This document shows positions 28,201 to 43,200 of a stretch of 64,000 bases of DNA, piece by piece. Under the pieces are notes generated by a model. That model searched no databases and was not told the DNA's origin. It was given only the letters and a program-made list of their open reading frames with translations. How positions within the stretch are numbered: position 1 is the first letter of the stretch; the number at the start of each line of letters is the position of its first letter. Origin of the DNA: Numida meleagris (Eukaryota; Chordata; Aves; Galliformes; Numididae); the NCBI RefSeq assembly GCF_002078875.1, contig NC_034414.1, positions 35,238,826 to 35,302,825 on the forward strand, given 5' to 3'. The position numbers were made by a program, and so were the translations under genes.

Positions 28201-31200
28201 CATTCCAACCATCTTCTTGATTAAGGGCGCCTACCAAGTATTTTCAAGCTCCCTTTATATCCAGGAGTATGATATGCACTATCTACACCAATACCCTTGA
28301 ACTCTCTAACTTTATCCTAGACCATTCACAACTTTTTTTTTTGCTGCATTAATCCCCTGAAAATAAATTCTCAAAATGTCAGGAAAAAGAAATTTAGATA
28401 TTCCATAGTAGAGAAAGAATGTCAAAAGAAAGTTAACAGTCACATTTTAAGGAAGTCTCTAAAATACAGCTAGCTTTACACTTCTAAATCAAATATTTGA
28501 CTGAATCACATCCAGTTTCAACCCATTTTAAAGACTGTCCCCAAATATCAAGTCATTAGAACTTCTTGGGAAAAGCTACATAATGAAACAAGCTAGACAA
28601 CAACATGGATATATAAAAAAATATCCTTTTCAAATAGCTGATCCACTGCTAGAAGTCTTTTCAAAATTCAAGACAAAATTTAATCTCAAATGCTGCTTGA
28701 CATAAGTGATGGTATAGAAGACTTCTAAATTACAGAAGTTTCTGCCAAAATTGCAGGCAATTAGGTGCAGTCTCATTAACAAACTGTCAGTAGATGGCAG
28801 TATTGACTCTTCGTAGCAAGACAATTCTGCATTTCGGAGCAATTACACTGCAGCTGAATAATCTGGCTGACTGATAATTAAATACAAACACAAGTTTTTA
28901 AGTTACTTGAATTTGAATGTATTCAGTTAGTAAGACTGTATACACTAGGTGCTCTCTCCAAACTGAGACAAAGCTTTATTCCACCCTGTAAAAGGGCAGA
29001 GGCATTCCAGATAAATGTGTATAGACTACTTTTTATAAAGTACTGTAGAACACTTGGGGTAAAAAAAAAAAAGAAATTAGAAAATGACAACAAGTAAGAA
29101 ACTAAGGCAAATAAAACTGACTGAATGTTTATGCTCAATTCATAAGTGAAGTTAATAAAGCACTGTAATTAACAAGTCAACCTAATTTTTTTCAATTTAC
29201 AGCCATTGCAAATGATATTTTTGAGTTCCATTTTGTAGCTACAATTTCAAAGCATAACCAAAATTCTGTTTCGACTGTTCCTTACAAAATATAACAAAGT
29301 ATTTGATCTAAAGGTATACCAATAATAAGCCACTACAATTAAGACAAAATACTGCTGCATGCAATTAGCTTGGTTTGGTCTTTCACATCACATTTGAAGC
29401 TCAACTTTGTTTTTACAAGAAGAAATACTCCTCCATATTTTCCACACAACCAAGGCTACATTATTACATATCTTAAAAATCACTAAAAAGCTGCATTGTT
29501 GTTCATGAGTCAGTGACATTAATCCCCATCCCCATACCACACAGAATTGAATTCTGCAAGAGGAATGTTTTGAGTACTGACTTGCTATTCTTCTGAAGCT
29601 AGGTTTCCATGAAGGAAGAAATTAAGACAAGACAAAATGCCACTAAGTGGATTTAATTGTTTGCTGCTATTTAGCCATTGAATTCTACCACCCAATTGCA
29701 AGGATTAGAAGTAGCTCCAATCCAAACAATCCCAAGTCAAAATATAGGCATAGTTTTATCAGCTCAGAAAGTATTAATTTAACCACTATGTTAATTAAGC
29801 TTGGAACAGAGTTGTTCAAAGCATGCATCAGAATAAATCTGGCTACGTTTGCAGAGTGCCATAAAGACATATCCACTAGCAACAAACAAAGAAACCCCAA
29901 CTCATACACGTAACCATTTAAGGTATCATACTGTTACAAAAATTCAAAAGCTGACCCAAAACACTCAAGGACATTAAAGTAAAAAACTTTTTCTTCTGTA
30001 AAATATTATGTTTGTTACATACTTGGACGGAAATACAAGAAATACTAAACTACCCCACAGCTACTACTGCATTTTATTTAATCTTACAAACCAATGTCCT
30101 ATCTCATGTCCTTTGCCTGAGAAACCATTATATTCATCATAGTCTGAATTAACTGTTTTTTTACTCCCTATAATTTAATATTTCTGCATAAAAATTTTTG
30201 ACAGCGTGAGGAATTTAGCAGTAGAAGAGAAGGAAAAAGGTGTGGGAGGAAGTCAGGTGTAATACTGAAAACTGTTCTCAATTCTGTTGAGATCAGAAAT
30301 TCTCCTTTTCTTTTTTTTTTTTTTTTAATCTTGAGGATGGTTTCTTTTCATTTGCTGCGGTCTTGTATGCAGAACACCAATGGCAAAAAAAAAAAGTAAC
30401 TCCTATCACCTCAAACTCCTCATTCAGGGTAACAACAAAAGCTAACGTATCATTTTTAGATGATACACTAAGAAATCAGTAGCTGCTTGCTCTCCTTTAT
30501 CAAACCATCACACTTGCACAATTAAATCCCCTCAAACTACCGGGCGTTAGTAGCAAAAAGTACGAATAGCTTCCTCGTTGCCTCCCACTCGTTCACCAAT
30601 CAAAGCCAGAGTTTCAGTTCCTGTTTTTAGCAATCTTCATGACAGTTTTGGCTGGGACTTCAGCAAAAATTTACCATTTGAAAACTATGCAGCATTGGGT
30701 TGCATCCAGCAACCATGAGAAATAAAATAAACTGTACATTCCTTCTGCTTCTGCCATACATACGATTATGAATTTCTTCCTTATTAGATGAACTCTGGAA
30801 TTTCATGGGAAGTCAAACTACAAAGGTAGTTCCATTTCAAGGGAAAGCATCAATGAGGCTTCGCCAAAGCCATTGGCTTCATATTCTGCATTCTGTTATA
30901 GTATGTCTTCACACTGCAGCTCTTTGTTTTATCTTAGTAAATAGGCAATTCCCATGGCCTTACAGTGTACATTTGCAGCCAGTCTCCATGTGCAGCACAC
31001 AAAGAGTTTACCATTGCTAAGAAAACAGTTTTCCTTTAACTGTGCAATGTTAAATGAGGAGTACACCACCTGCTCACCACTACAGTTCTCATCTGACTGG
31101 AATCCAAAGTCACTTGCGCATTACCAGTATGAACTAACAACGTAACTATTAGTCTATACCGGTAGGAAACTTGAGTTACTTTCCACCCTGAGAACAAAAG

Positions 31201-34200
31201 TGAATGAAGCAGCTCCTTGCAGCCTCTTACCTCACCAGAAAATACATGAGGTGCTGTCATGATCCACCATATAAACATACACTATGTTATGAAGTACACC
31301 TTTATACAGGATGTTTCACACACAGATAGATACGCAGCCATCCTTGCCAAAACACTAGTTTTTTATAAGAAACTGACTAATCAGTTGTTTCTGTACTGCT
31401 TAGCTACCTACAGTACTAATTTACAATGTGAATTATGTTCAGTCTTGGACAACTAACAAAAATGTTATAGTAATACATAGTTAGGCCTCACCTGGACACT
31501 TTTCCATTTACATTGGAAGGAACACTCCTCACAAATCAAAATAAACAAACGCTGACTATTTTCTTGCCAGATCCTTAAGAAGCTTACACAGTTGGGTCTG
31601 GCTACATTTTGAGAACAAGATAAAATTAAATTTAAGAATTTAGTCCATTACTGAAAATATAGGCATGTGACAAGACCGTTGCCCTAGTGCTTTGACAAAA
31701 TAAAGCACTGCTTTTGGTGAACTGAAACTGAGAGCCAACATGACACTATGAAGTTTTGAAGGATATTAGCCTGCATGGAGTGAAATGAATATTTAACATA
31801 AGCAGGAGGGGGATCAACTTTTTACACTAATAGTGATGAGACAAGTGGGAATGACTTTAAACCACAAGAGGGGAAATTTAAGTAAGTTAGATGTTAGGCA
31901 GAAATTCTTTACTCAGAGGGTGGTGAGGCACTGGAACAGGTTACCCAGAGAACTGGTGGACGCCTCATCCCTGGATACACTCAAGTCAGGTTAGATTGGA
32001 CTTTGAGCAACCTGCTCTTGTGCCTGTTAGAGGGAAGCAACCCTGCCCAAGTCACGGAGTTGGAAATGGATGGTCTTTAAGGTCCCTTCCAACCCAAGTC
32101 GTTCTATAATCCTACGAATTTTTCTAACATCATGTTAATACTACAGAAAATACACTTACTGAGACTAGAAATTCTGGTGTTGATCACATGAAATAACAGT
32201 ACTTACTCTTCAACTCAGAAAAGATCATCTATTCAATTTGAACTTTCTGTGTTTAAGACACAAGACCAATTTGGAAATTGAGCAACTTCGTATTATAGCA
32301 GCCACCAAAGCTCATCAGAAAAAGTGAGAGAAGAACATTACTGTTTAACTCAAATAATATTTTTCAGTATTTGTTACCAAAACCTCGGGCAGTTGGCACA
32401 ACGTGATGACGGTCAACCACAACCGTGCACATAAAACAACTGTAGATTCACCTAGTAAAAATCGTTTAGACGAAGTGAAGGAACCCTTCTTCCTAGTCTG
32501 TAAAGTCTTACAGGTCAGATAAAAGTTTAAGAAATACATATACGTACCTTTCTTGTTTTAATGCATATTCTAACATTTTTATTCTTCTCACTAAATCTTT
32601 CTTCAAGTTTTCTTGACCCTTTCTTTCCCCTTGTAAAAATGCTATCCGAGCCTGAAAAACACACAAAAAAATGAAAAAAATCATTTTATTTCATTCCGTT
32701 CCCAAAACAAAGCATTAAAGTCTGGCACAGAAGAAAAGGAAAAATAAAACAAAAGAGAAACTGTTTTGTAACAATCACTTTAGTCAATCATTAATAACAA
32801 AAATATTTCTGCCCAAGAGATTGTATGTTGGTTTTGGCTCATAAACGTATTTTTTGTTTGGTTGGTTTTTTTTGCGTTGAAATACAGGTATAACATAGTA
32901 AGAGAAGGTACAAACAGGAATCACTGTTAAAAATGCACACGTCTTTGTCTTATGATATTGTTAGCGCATATTCTTTTATGCTTTCTTCTCAATGAGAAGC
33001 CATATTAAAAAATACATACTTTTAAGTCATTTAGTTTTAAATGTTATCTTGAACAAAATGAGAAAAAGAAATTAGCATAAGAATTCATATACAGACTTCA
33101 CAAATTAACTACACCAGAAGCAGATTTATTTTACAGATTCACCTTTTACTGACTACTGAAAACAGTCAAAAGTTAAAATATCAGGATTTTTTTTTTTTTT
33201 TTTTACATCATCCTATATGAAGCGAAAGATCTTCCCAATGAAAGGGGATGGAGGCAGTTGAGCAAACCCAACAATTGTACATAACTGCAACTATGTTATC
33301 CAAATTTAAAAAATAGTGTAAAAGTGACTCTAATCCAATAGAAAGTAAACAGTCTTCTGAAGAAAATTCTAACTAAACATAATTTGCATTCCCCTAGTAT
33401 CTAAGGCAGCAAATGACCAGACAGCTCCACAAGCCCAACTTGTTAGCCTTGACTAATGAAAATGAGGATAAGACAACAAAAGATTTTAAGTAAATAATGT
33501 CCTTATACAAAAATATACAAACTACTAATAACAGGAATTAGAAAATAAAAAGTAGTAAGTAGTACGTTACATGCACATATGTTCAGCACCACACTTCAAA
33601 GTTTGGAAACTACTGTACACACACAGACTCTACTAATAAAAATAATACCAGAAATAAATACTTCAAAAATCATCATTTAAGTATGGTCACTAAAGCTCTA
33701 TGCTCCTTAACTCAGTACGTGACTGTTTTCCAAATTCAGACCTTCTGCAAGTGACGGTCTTCACACCTTCTACAAGTCTCCTTCCTTTGGACAGCATCCT
33801 TTTACAACTACTTGCCAGACCACAGTCACCAGCTACAACTGCTGGACCTTATTTCACCCTCTGCCTGCAGATAACTGCGAAGAAAATGCTACAGCTGCAT
33901 CTGCCTCTTAAATGCCTCCCAGCCAAACTATCTCCTTCTGGAAACAGTTCTGGATACGTAGCCACAGATAATTAAGTCTTCATACTGATGAGATAAAATT
34001 CACCTTTAAAAAAGCCAATTAAAAAAATCCTTAATAAACAGTTGTATTTATATCACTCTTCATGAGGTCCAAAAGGTTTAACAGAAAGATTGCCAGGAAA
34101 GAATACACTTTTTAGACAGTCTGTCATTTATGTCAGTAGTAGCGGATATCTTCCGGCAGACACACATTTGGCTGTACGGAACTTTCTTTTTTCCTCTCTC

Positions 34201-37200
34201 CACTGTAACTGTCAAACGGTTAAAAACTAATTGAAGTTATCTGCATAAAAGTCAGGAGTTAGACACCTAGAAATACAGAAAATTAATTTAGACTTCAGGA
34301 ATACCACTAGACATCAAGGTCCTCCATTCAAAATAAAAAATAAGATTAACTTACACAGATTTGCTATTAAGTTAGGCTATTTAACTTCTTTCCTCAAGTC
34401 CTGAATTGAGCAATGAGAGTTGCCAAAACTATCATTTGACATTCTGAGCAATATTAAGTCCCAAGAATTAATATACGATCTCCCGACAGTGATTTCCTGG
34501 AGAATCAGTAAATCTCAGGTTAAATAAAAAAGATGAAGTAAACAGATGTCTCCCCCAGTTGTTGTACTGATTTAAGTTCCATACACAAAAACAAACACTG
34601 AGGAAATGTCCTCTATGTAGTACAGCTTTCAACCCTTAGGTATTCCTTTATTTTGAAAGGAATATCTGAAGAGTTAGATTTGGTAAGATTTATGACTATT
34701 AATGACTGACTAGCACCAAAACTGGGAAACAAAACAACACAACAGAGTTTACTACTCAGCTTCTCTCCTTCTCCCTTAGAAGACAATTCTTTACATTGAC
34801 TTTAATCGATTTGTAAGCCTCTAGGTTTACAAATCCACCTCCTCCAATTTTTTGCTCCCTCTGCTGGGCTGACATTGCTGCTTTTGCAGACATAAATTTC
34901 CTCCTTAGACTTAATGTATTTTTTACTCAGTTCCGAATTACATCAGTTTCCTGACTCTCCTCTGTACAGCCATGGGAGTACTTAAGACTGGCACAAGGGA
35001 TACAAACAGGATACCAAAGCAACTGACCACCAAATGAGAACCGGTGTGTCCAGCTCACAGAAGTCCCAAACAAGAGTAGAGAGACCAGGAAACTCAGAAG
35101 ACAAGCCTCTCCTCTCCTGACTTACAGATTCAAATCAAAATCTATAATAACATCATAACATGAATAAAACAATATTCCCATATGCAAAAATATAGCTTTC
35201 CTTGGCTTAAAAAAATCCAGCTGAATTTAGTTATGTGTCATTGCTAGACTTCCTTGCTCTGCATTTCATATACTACCTATAAACCTGCATTTTATTGCTC
35301 CATTCACACAGAAAAGCCTGACTTCAAGAGAATCTTCACCTCGATTAAACTTATTAAAAGGAATGTGATTATAGTGTTCTGGGCAGGTAAAATTACATAT
35401 GCAAACTAAAGGTTATTTAATAAATTATACTCAGGATTTCACAATCTTACTGTATTAATACATTCTGATATACAATAATCAACCAAGAACTCAAACCTAC
35501 TAAGACCTATCAGGGAAAAAAAGAGGCATGGAATCTGAATTAAATGGCAGAGCATGTAAGATTGATTAAAGAATTTATCTTATGTTTTTGCAATACTAAC
35601 ACTTTTTTGTACAATTCAGGCAATCAGATTCTATGGATTTGCCAATATACCGGGACATGTTCCTATTTCAGTTGCAAACACTGATAACTCCCAAAGAGTA
35701 TTTTGAAAAAAAAAATAAATCAACTATATGTAAAACAATGCAGTAATTGTTTTTTTTCCCTCTCCTAAAGCCCATTCAGAAGGAAAGGCCTGCAGGATTT
35801 TTGAAAGAAGAGTAATACACTGAAGCAGCTTGAATGGACATACCAGAGCACACTTAAGTGTGTGCTTATCCTACTAGGGCATGAAACGTGACTCAGAACA
35901 ATGGTAAGATTAAAAAAAAAGACGTGTTTTAGTCACATTACAAACAAAAAACTTGATCTAATCTTCGCTTGGAGGTATTTGTTATACTGAAGATGAAGCA
36001 GAACCGATTTGGAAAACTAAAACATACTGGGAAGGCGGAAGATTTGACTCACAACAATAATTTAGAGGTAGACACACTCGAATAGTTACGGATGCTCTAG
36101 TTCCTATCCACAAAAAACAAAGCGAACATGACAGACCAGCACTCACGCTCTACTTTCAGCTAATGTAGTTACAAATACCATTGCATTCAGAGCATCTAAA
36201 CAATCATGCATAAAAAAGCATCAAGCAGTAAGAAGAATTTCAGTATATCCATAGAAATCTGATGATGCTATTTTTGTATTTTAATGATAATTAATCCCTA
36301 AGCTGTCAACTAGACTTGGGCAAGGAAAAAAAGAGCCAGACTACTCTAAATAATTGCATAGCATTTAGTTATTTAAATCAAGCTTTAAGTTGCAAGTTAA
36401 ATTCTCAAGTAAGATTCTCACTCTAAAAAGCTCAGCAGTAGGACAGGCACCACTGTTCATATCAGGACTGTACATGTTTCAATGGCATAGCACTTTAAAG
36501 TCAGTTGGTGCCCAGAAATTTTTAAAACACCTGTCATCTTCCTGAAAAAATACCACATCTCACTTCACCCTATTGGCATTACATACTTCTCGGCAAAAGT
36601 TATCCATTCCACTTGAAGGAGTGGCAGCCTAGAGAAGGCTGCAATAGGAAAGCAAGCAATACGTGCATCCAGACGCACAGAAACAGTGAGAGATATAGGG
36701 TTAGGAAGAGAACAGATAAAAAGAAGATCACACAAACTCTACATAGTAGCTGCACCATGAAGAAGAGTAAAGTAACACACTGAGACTGAATAATTAAATG
36801 AATTTCAGGAAAAGTGAAGTCAATCTGATTGTTACCATCTACACACTGTAACAGAACAACTCAAATGCTCCATGCCACAGTGACAGCATATGTGTCCGTA
36901 CATGCCAGCTCTCCTCCCCACACCTGATAATTTTGGCGGGCACTTTATTTTAGCATCGTAACTCCTGCACTAACAAATCTGCACTTTGCTTTGTACCTAA
37001 GATATAAATCAACAAGAACATCAACTATCCGGGCAGACCCAAGATCCAGTAATTTTTAGCTGACAGGTGTCAACAGTCATGATTAATTCTTTCTTTAATC
37101 AGTGTACAGTTAACAGAAATGCCTTCAGGCACTGGATTATCTAACCAAACAACAAACTCATTTCCACCTTGGAAAAAACAAACTTTCATTTTTTAAGATA

Positions 37201-40200
37201 GATAAATTACTCTATCTTCAACAATATCCATCTAGTTTTACCAAGAAATAACCACTTTTGCATAGAAGCATCAATTCAAATGCCATCACTCAGATAATCC
37301 AATAGCTAACAAAAACATACGCAGTAATAATATTTCTTACTACTCGTGAAGCCTTACTACTCCATGAAGAGTCTGAATATCACACTTGCTAAAAGAATGC
37401 AGTCACAAGCACAACGATCTATCAAACGAGTTTTAATAGAAGCTCCCAAGACTCTGAAGCAGACATGTTTCTAAAAAGGGTTTGAGTAAGCTCAGCAAAC
37501 AAATGCAAACCGTCTCCATATATATACACACATACATACTAAGCTCTCCTTACAATTAGGTCCGTTTGAATACATATGCATCCTTCCTCTGGTATGCATT
37601 TCCTGAAGATCAAGTCATGCAAAATAAGCCCTATGTCTATTTTCATACCTTAAATTCATTTTGCATCACCTTCAAAAAAAGAAAAGAATAGTAGTGCTGA
37701 TGTGACTTTTACCAACAAAAGTTCATAATGAGGTATTAAGGAGTTTGACATATCAACACATGGTCTCTCTCAGCGGTAGTACAGAGAACTCCAAGAATCT
37801 CAGTTACACATTTTAATCTGTCAAGATGAAGGTTATTAATGACAACATTCAAACACAAAATACTTCCTACGTTAATCTCTAGTCAGTGTTTCTTTGTCAA
37901 ACTAACAAGACAGCTTCTTCAGAACATTCAAAACAGAAAATCAAAGTTACCAAAAAAAAGCATAACCTAGCAAAAGCTATGACATCACTGTACAGCAAGT
38001 ATTTTGAACATATTTACCATCAGTTGTCAATTTATACACAACATGTCCTATGGAAAGTCATGCTAAAATAATCCCTAATAATTTTTTTCACTCAACATCA
38101 GTCTCCCAATTATCCTTCTGCCCAGATCTCAAAGATTTTATATATGCATTTAGATTATATTTATATACACATACACCCATGCCACAATCATCAGAGATAG
38201 AAAATAAACTATTTAACGTGCTTGCAGCCTTCTGTATAAACTACTGAAACACTATAAAGGTGTTAATGACAAGTCCACAAATTAGAATGCAATGTGCTGC
38301 AATTTCAAACAATTACAAACAGATGGCCAAGCACAGACTGAAGCGCAAAGCAACCAGTGACTGGAAGAGAACTTGAAGAAAGTCTTAGAATTTACATGGC
38401 AAGGGTTCTCGTTGTTTTTCTTCTCGTTTTTAGTTTTTCAAAACTAGCCATTAGGAGGTGTACTCAACAACTCCCCAAACAACTAAGCTGCTGTGCTTTG
38501 ATACAGGCTATCAGTACTTTGCTTTCTATTTTAGTTAATAAATAGAAAGGATATTGCCTTTCTGAGCAGAAACTAACCATGTTGAGTACATTTCACCTAT
38601 TAGAGCACACATAGCACTTACTTCTAAGACAGCCATTTAACACCATGAATATGCAAGATTTTACAGAAAAACTGTGGAGCCAGCCAAAAATTCATCTATA
38701 AATTCTCTGTCTTCCAACAGAAAAGTAAATATTCAGGCTTCTCTGATAGGAAAATTGGAGCACCCAGAAAAGACTGTTTTCAAACCAATACTGACACAAG
38801 TAAAACCAGTTTAAAAATTAGATCATTTAAAGCAGTTCAGCATTTAGACAGTCCATACTTCATTCAGTTGTATTTGTACTGTATCACGTCTGACAAAAGC
38901 ATTTTAAACAAAAAGAAAGAAATTCCGTAATTCTCTAGGTAGCTTATTCTAAGAGCACAGTTCTTCACTAAAGTATGATGATTACGTTTGTGTGCTCTTT
39001 GCACCAAAATTAATAGCACTAGGTTAGACTACAGATTAACACATTTTTGAATTCATTTATACTTCTGTGACTACATACAGAAAAGATTCCTCAATGAGAC
39101 AGGTGTTAGTTTTTTTTTTTGGTTTTTTTTTTAAAAAAAGAGCAGAGAGTCTGTGTCACGCTCCTTAAACTAAACAATTTTCTACTTCAGAATTAAATAG
39201 CTTCTGAATATTTCTAACCCCCAGGGAGAGATCTAATTCGGCTACCTTTCAAGACTCTGTTTTGACTAACCACCAAGACTGAATTCTAAATGGATCATTC
39301 TGAAATATTATTTCATCAGCTTTTTTGTCAAATTTTCAGCATTCTTCTCAAAATTACTACAGAAGAATGGGACGCTATATTGCAATGTTGCCCTTGCCCA
39401 TTCTGCACAGATCACAAGACAGGAACCATTTCCCAATTTCTACATTTACAGCTTCTGTTTGTAAACAAATAGATTATTCGGGCATTTCCGAATTTCTTTT
39501 AGGAAAACAACTCTGATTATTTTAGCAAAACTTCATCCTAAGAAGCAGCATCTCATTCAGTCACTGTCATTTGTATTTTCTACATTTCTCCAAAATGCAT
39601 AAATCTTATAAGCATCACCTTAAAAAAAATTAGTTACACAACTCTGACCATTTATAGCTAAAAAAAATCCTGTAGATTCATTTAAACTGCAGGGCATTTG
39701 TTTGCAGTATGTCTAAGATAGAAATAATGTTTTCTTTCCATGAAAGCTACCACCACAACCAGTAAGACTAATTATACACCGATGGTAACATCAAAAGAAA
39801 ATATTTGCTAAAATTAAAGACATTTGTGCTGTCAATATCATTATACTGGTAGATTATTAAAATGAAGTTACATTGTTAAGTTACGCTGTTAGTAATTAAC
39901 TGCCACATTTAAAAATTCAGTAGACACCTAACACTAAATAGAACTAAGATTAAGCTCACTATAACTCTTAGTTGTAGTACAAGAACACACAGACAAAAAC
40001 GAAGCTGTACACCTTGTAGTGTGGCAGGCGATTATGATCACCACAGAGCGGAAAAGGGAAAATGCCAACGTGGCAAGCATCCTCCAGGACATACATCTTC
40101 TTTTCCAAAACCAGTAATATCTACTTTTTACATTTACAAATACAGAAAGGGAAATTATCATCTACAACAGGTCAAGCACAATGAGTTAACTAACTTGGTC

Positions 40201-43200
40201 TGGTGATTAGTACTTATGCCGATATTCATCAAACTCAGTAACACATTCCCAGGGAAGAGACTGAAAACAAAAAAAAAACCACACAAATTCAGGTGTTAGA
40301 ATATGAGAAGCCATCTACAAATACACAAAAGAATACAATACCACAGAGACTGAAGAGCTTTGCATCATAGTCAATAGCAATGCTGACAGCAATAAATTTA
40401 AAGATAATCAAGTTAGCGGGAAAAAAGTTATGAAATAAAAAGTTAAAATGCTTCTATACAATATATATGAAGTATAGTGTAATGCATTTTATGAGAAGCA
40501 CCATAGAAAGTTGAGAAGGAATAGGTATTTTGCACCTCATAAATGTTAATCTAGTTTGATGGCACAGAACAGTGCCAATGCTCACTAATTTACACCACTT
40601 ACCAGAGTGGGAGCAGCCAGTAGCCCTGCCTTCTGCCAACTCAACTGTATAAAGCTTGCTAAAGCTATGAAACAGAGCTAGTCTTGTAAAACTTGCAGAC
40701 GTGTTTACATTTTCTCCTTGAATGCTTCCAAATGTTGAGTATGACTCATGAGTTTGGTCACTACAATTTCATTTATTTGAGATCACAGAACAAAACACAC
40801 ATGTACCAAAAACCCAAACAAATAAATCACTCTTATCTTGGAAGTAAGCAGTTTCAGTTTAGCAACTCTTGATGTGTCAAAAGAGTCTAGTTTGACTTAC
40901 TAGCGCTTATTCTCTACTTTCTCATAGTGCATTATATGAAATATAAGCAAAAGCACACAAGCTGCGTGATGGCAACCCTAGCACCAAGCAAAAGATTGTA
41001 GCGTTTCTCTGGGAAGATTTGAGATAATTGTTTTACAGACAAAAATCACAGCTTTGAGCTAAGTACTGAAACTGAGCATTCTCTACCATATTACACTGGC
41101 CACTAGTGAAAAGCCTTTAAAAAAAAAAAAATAGCATTGTATGATCATCAACCCCAAATTTGTTAGCAGTTTAGGAGTGAGCACAGTTTGGAAGAATACA
41201 AACCAATTTAGGGGAATGAAAGAAATTTTACTGCAAGTGATACATAAAAAAAAGGGCGATAATCAGAAAGCACTTCATGTGTCTGGAATTCCTTAAGTTC
41301 ATTCTATATTTCAGGATCATTTGAGTTAGCATTTGGAGAACCACAGTATTTCAGAAGGCCCACACAGCACAAGCATAGACATAAACATGCACAAGCCCTT
41401 CAAAAAGGACAAGAACACACGCATCCCTCAGTAACAGTAAGTGGAATTTAACTCAGAAATATATTTTTTTACCCTTCATTCCTAACAACACATTAATGAT
41501 AATCAGCTATTTTCATAAAAATATTATAATTGTAAACAAACCAAGGCCCTACAGACTGCCTGAACTCACACTGGAGATTCAGGACTGGTCTCGAAGAACA
41601 GCCAACTTCATAATTAGCTCTTAATACATGTTGGAGTTGTATAGATAAAGGAGAAGGTATCATTAAACAGTATATCCCGCTGAGGCACGGCTTAGAATAA
41701 TTCAAGAACAGCCTTGAGTGCCAGAATCTAACACTCAGATATGCAAACAAAATTGTTACGGGTCATACACATGTCCTGAAGATTTGTTAAATCCCTTCTC
41801 ATCAATTAGCAAAGAGATTGTTATCACTTCCCACAGCTTCTTAAATGACAAAATGAAGAACACAACTCTACCTTAACACGTAATTTCAGCATGTGAGAAA
41901 TTACTAGGTTCCAGGTACTTCACACACGCACACAAAAAAAATCCTCAAGCTAAGATTTCTCACATGGCCATTAAACATGCGATGGCAGCTAAATTTTAAG
42001 TAATTCTCCCCCAAGAAGTCTTATGTCTCATTTCTAAAACAAGGCTGCATCTAAAAGAAAAATTCATCAGGGTAATTTAATGAAATAACAGTTATGTGCT
42101 CTGCTGCTAAGGGAGAGTGATTTTATTCCAAACAACTATAAAAAAGGGTAATGATCACATAGTAAAATAATTTTAATAGCCAGTGCTGACAGAACTACTT
42201 GGGAGCAGCATTCCAGAAAAAAACTACCCAACCACTATGCAGATCGATACTTTCATGTACATAAACCCCACAGCCATCCAGGTATTTCTTATTCCATCTC
42301 TGTATGGTTGCATAGGTTAGTGCCCTAATTCTGCTGTTACGTTCACCTGCCTGTAGGAGGTGAATCTTGCAAGAAGAATTATAAAGAAAAGTTAAAAGAT
42401 CTAGATCGATTCCTTGAAAAATATTATTGGAAAGATTAGGCATAAATAGAAAAGTTAAAACTTTGAGTTTTTTCAGGCTTAAATTCTAAAGTACTTTAGG
42501 GCTATGAATGATATTTCAGTTTTATAATGAACAAAATGGAATATTAATAATGTATCTATGTTGGCAGGACAAAACCTTAATCCTACTTATCTTGAACTAT
42601 TTCAAGAAATCTCATTTCAAACTTGTCTAAGTATCTTTCATGGTAAACTCTGCTATACAGCAGCTACCTTTTAATTAAAAAATCACACCATCTCTGTGTA
42701 GATTATTCATACACAAAAGGAAGCAGCTCTGAACCGTCTGCCTTTGGAAGTCTTGCCAAGGAGCCTATGAAGAAGGCAGGATGTAGCCCCAGACACACAG
42801 CAAAGCAGGCTTTCAGCTTCATACAGAGGCACCTAAGGTTCTTCAGAAGCTGTTCAGTCAGAGGCAGATAGCCCCTGGAAAAGCCACACTTCTCTGTATC
42901 CAAAATACACAGAATTCTCAAATCACTGTGTTAAAATGCAAAAAGGACTTGAACAACACAACATACGTGGCTGTTTTCACTATCAGCTTAGAGAAATGAT
43001 TAATGAATGAAAGTTTCTGGTTTTAAACTTATGTACGCTATATTGAAAAAAGTTGCATTATAAAACAAAGTTTAAGTATTTGTGCAGTAAAGTATATGAG
43101 CAAACAATATTTATTTACATAAAGAGGTACTTCAGCAAATACCCTAATGACTGGCACAAATAGAAGTCAGACATTTCCAAAGCACATATGCTACTTGCAT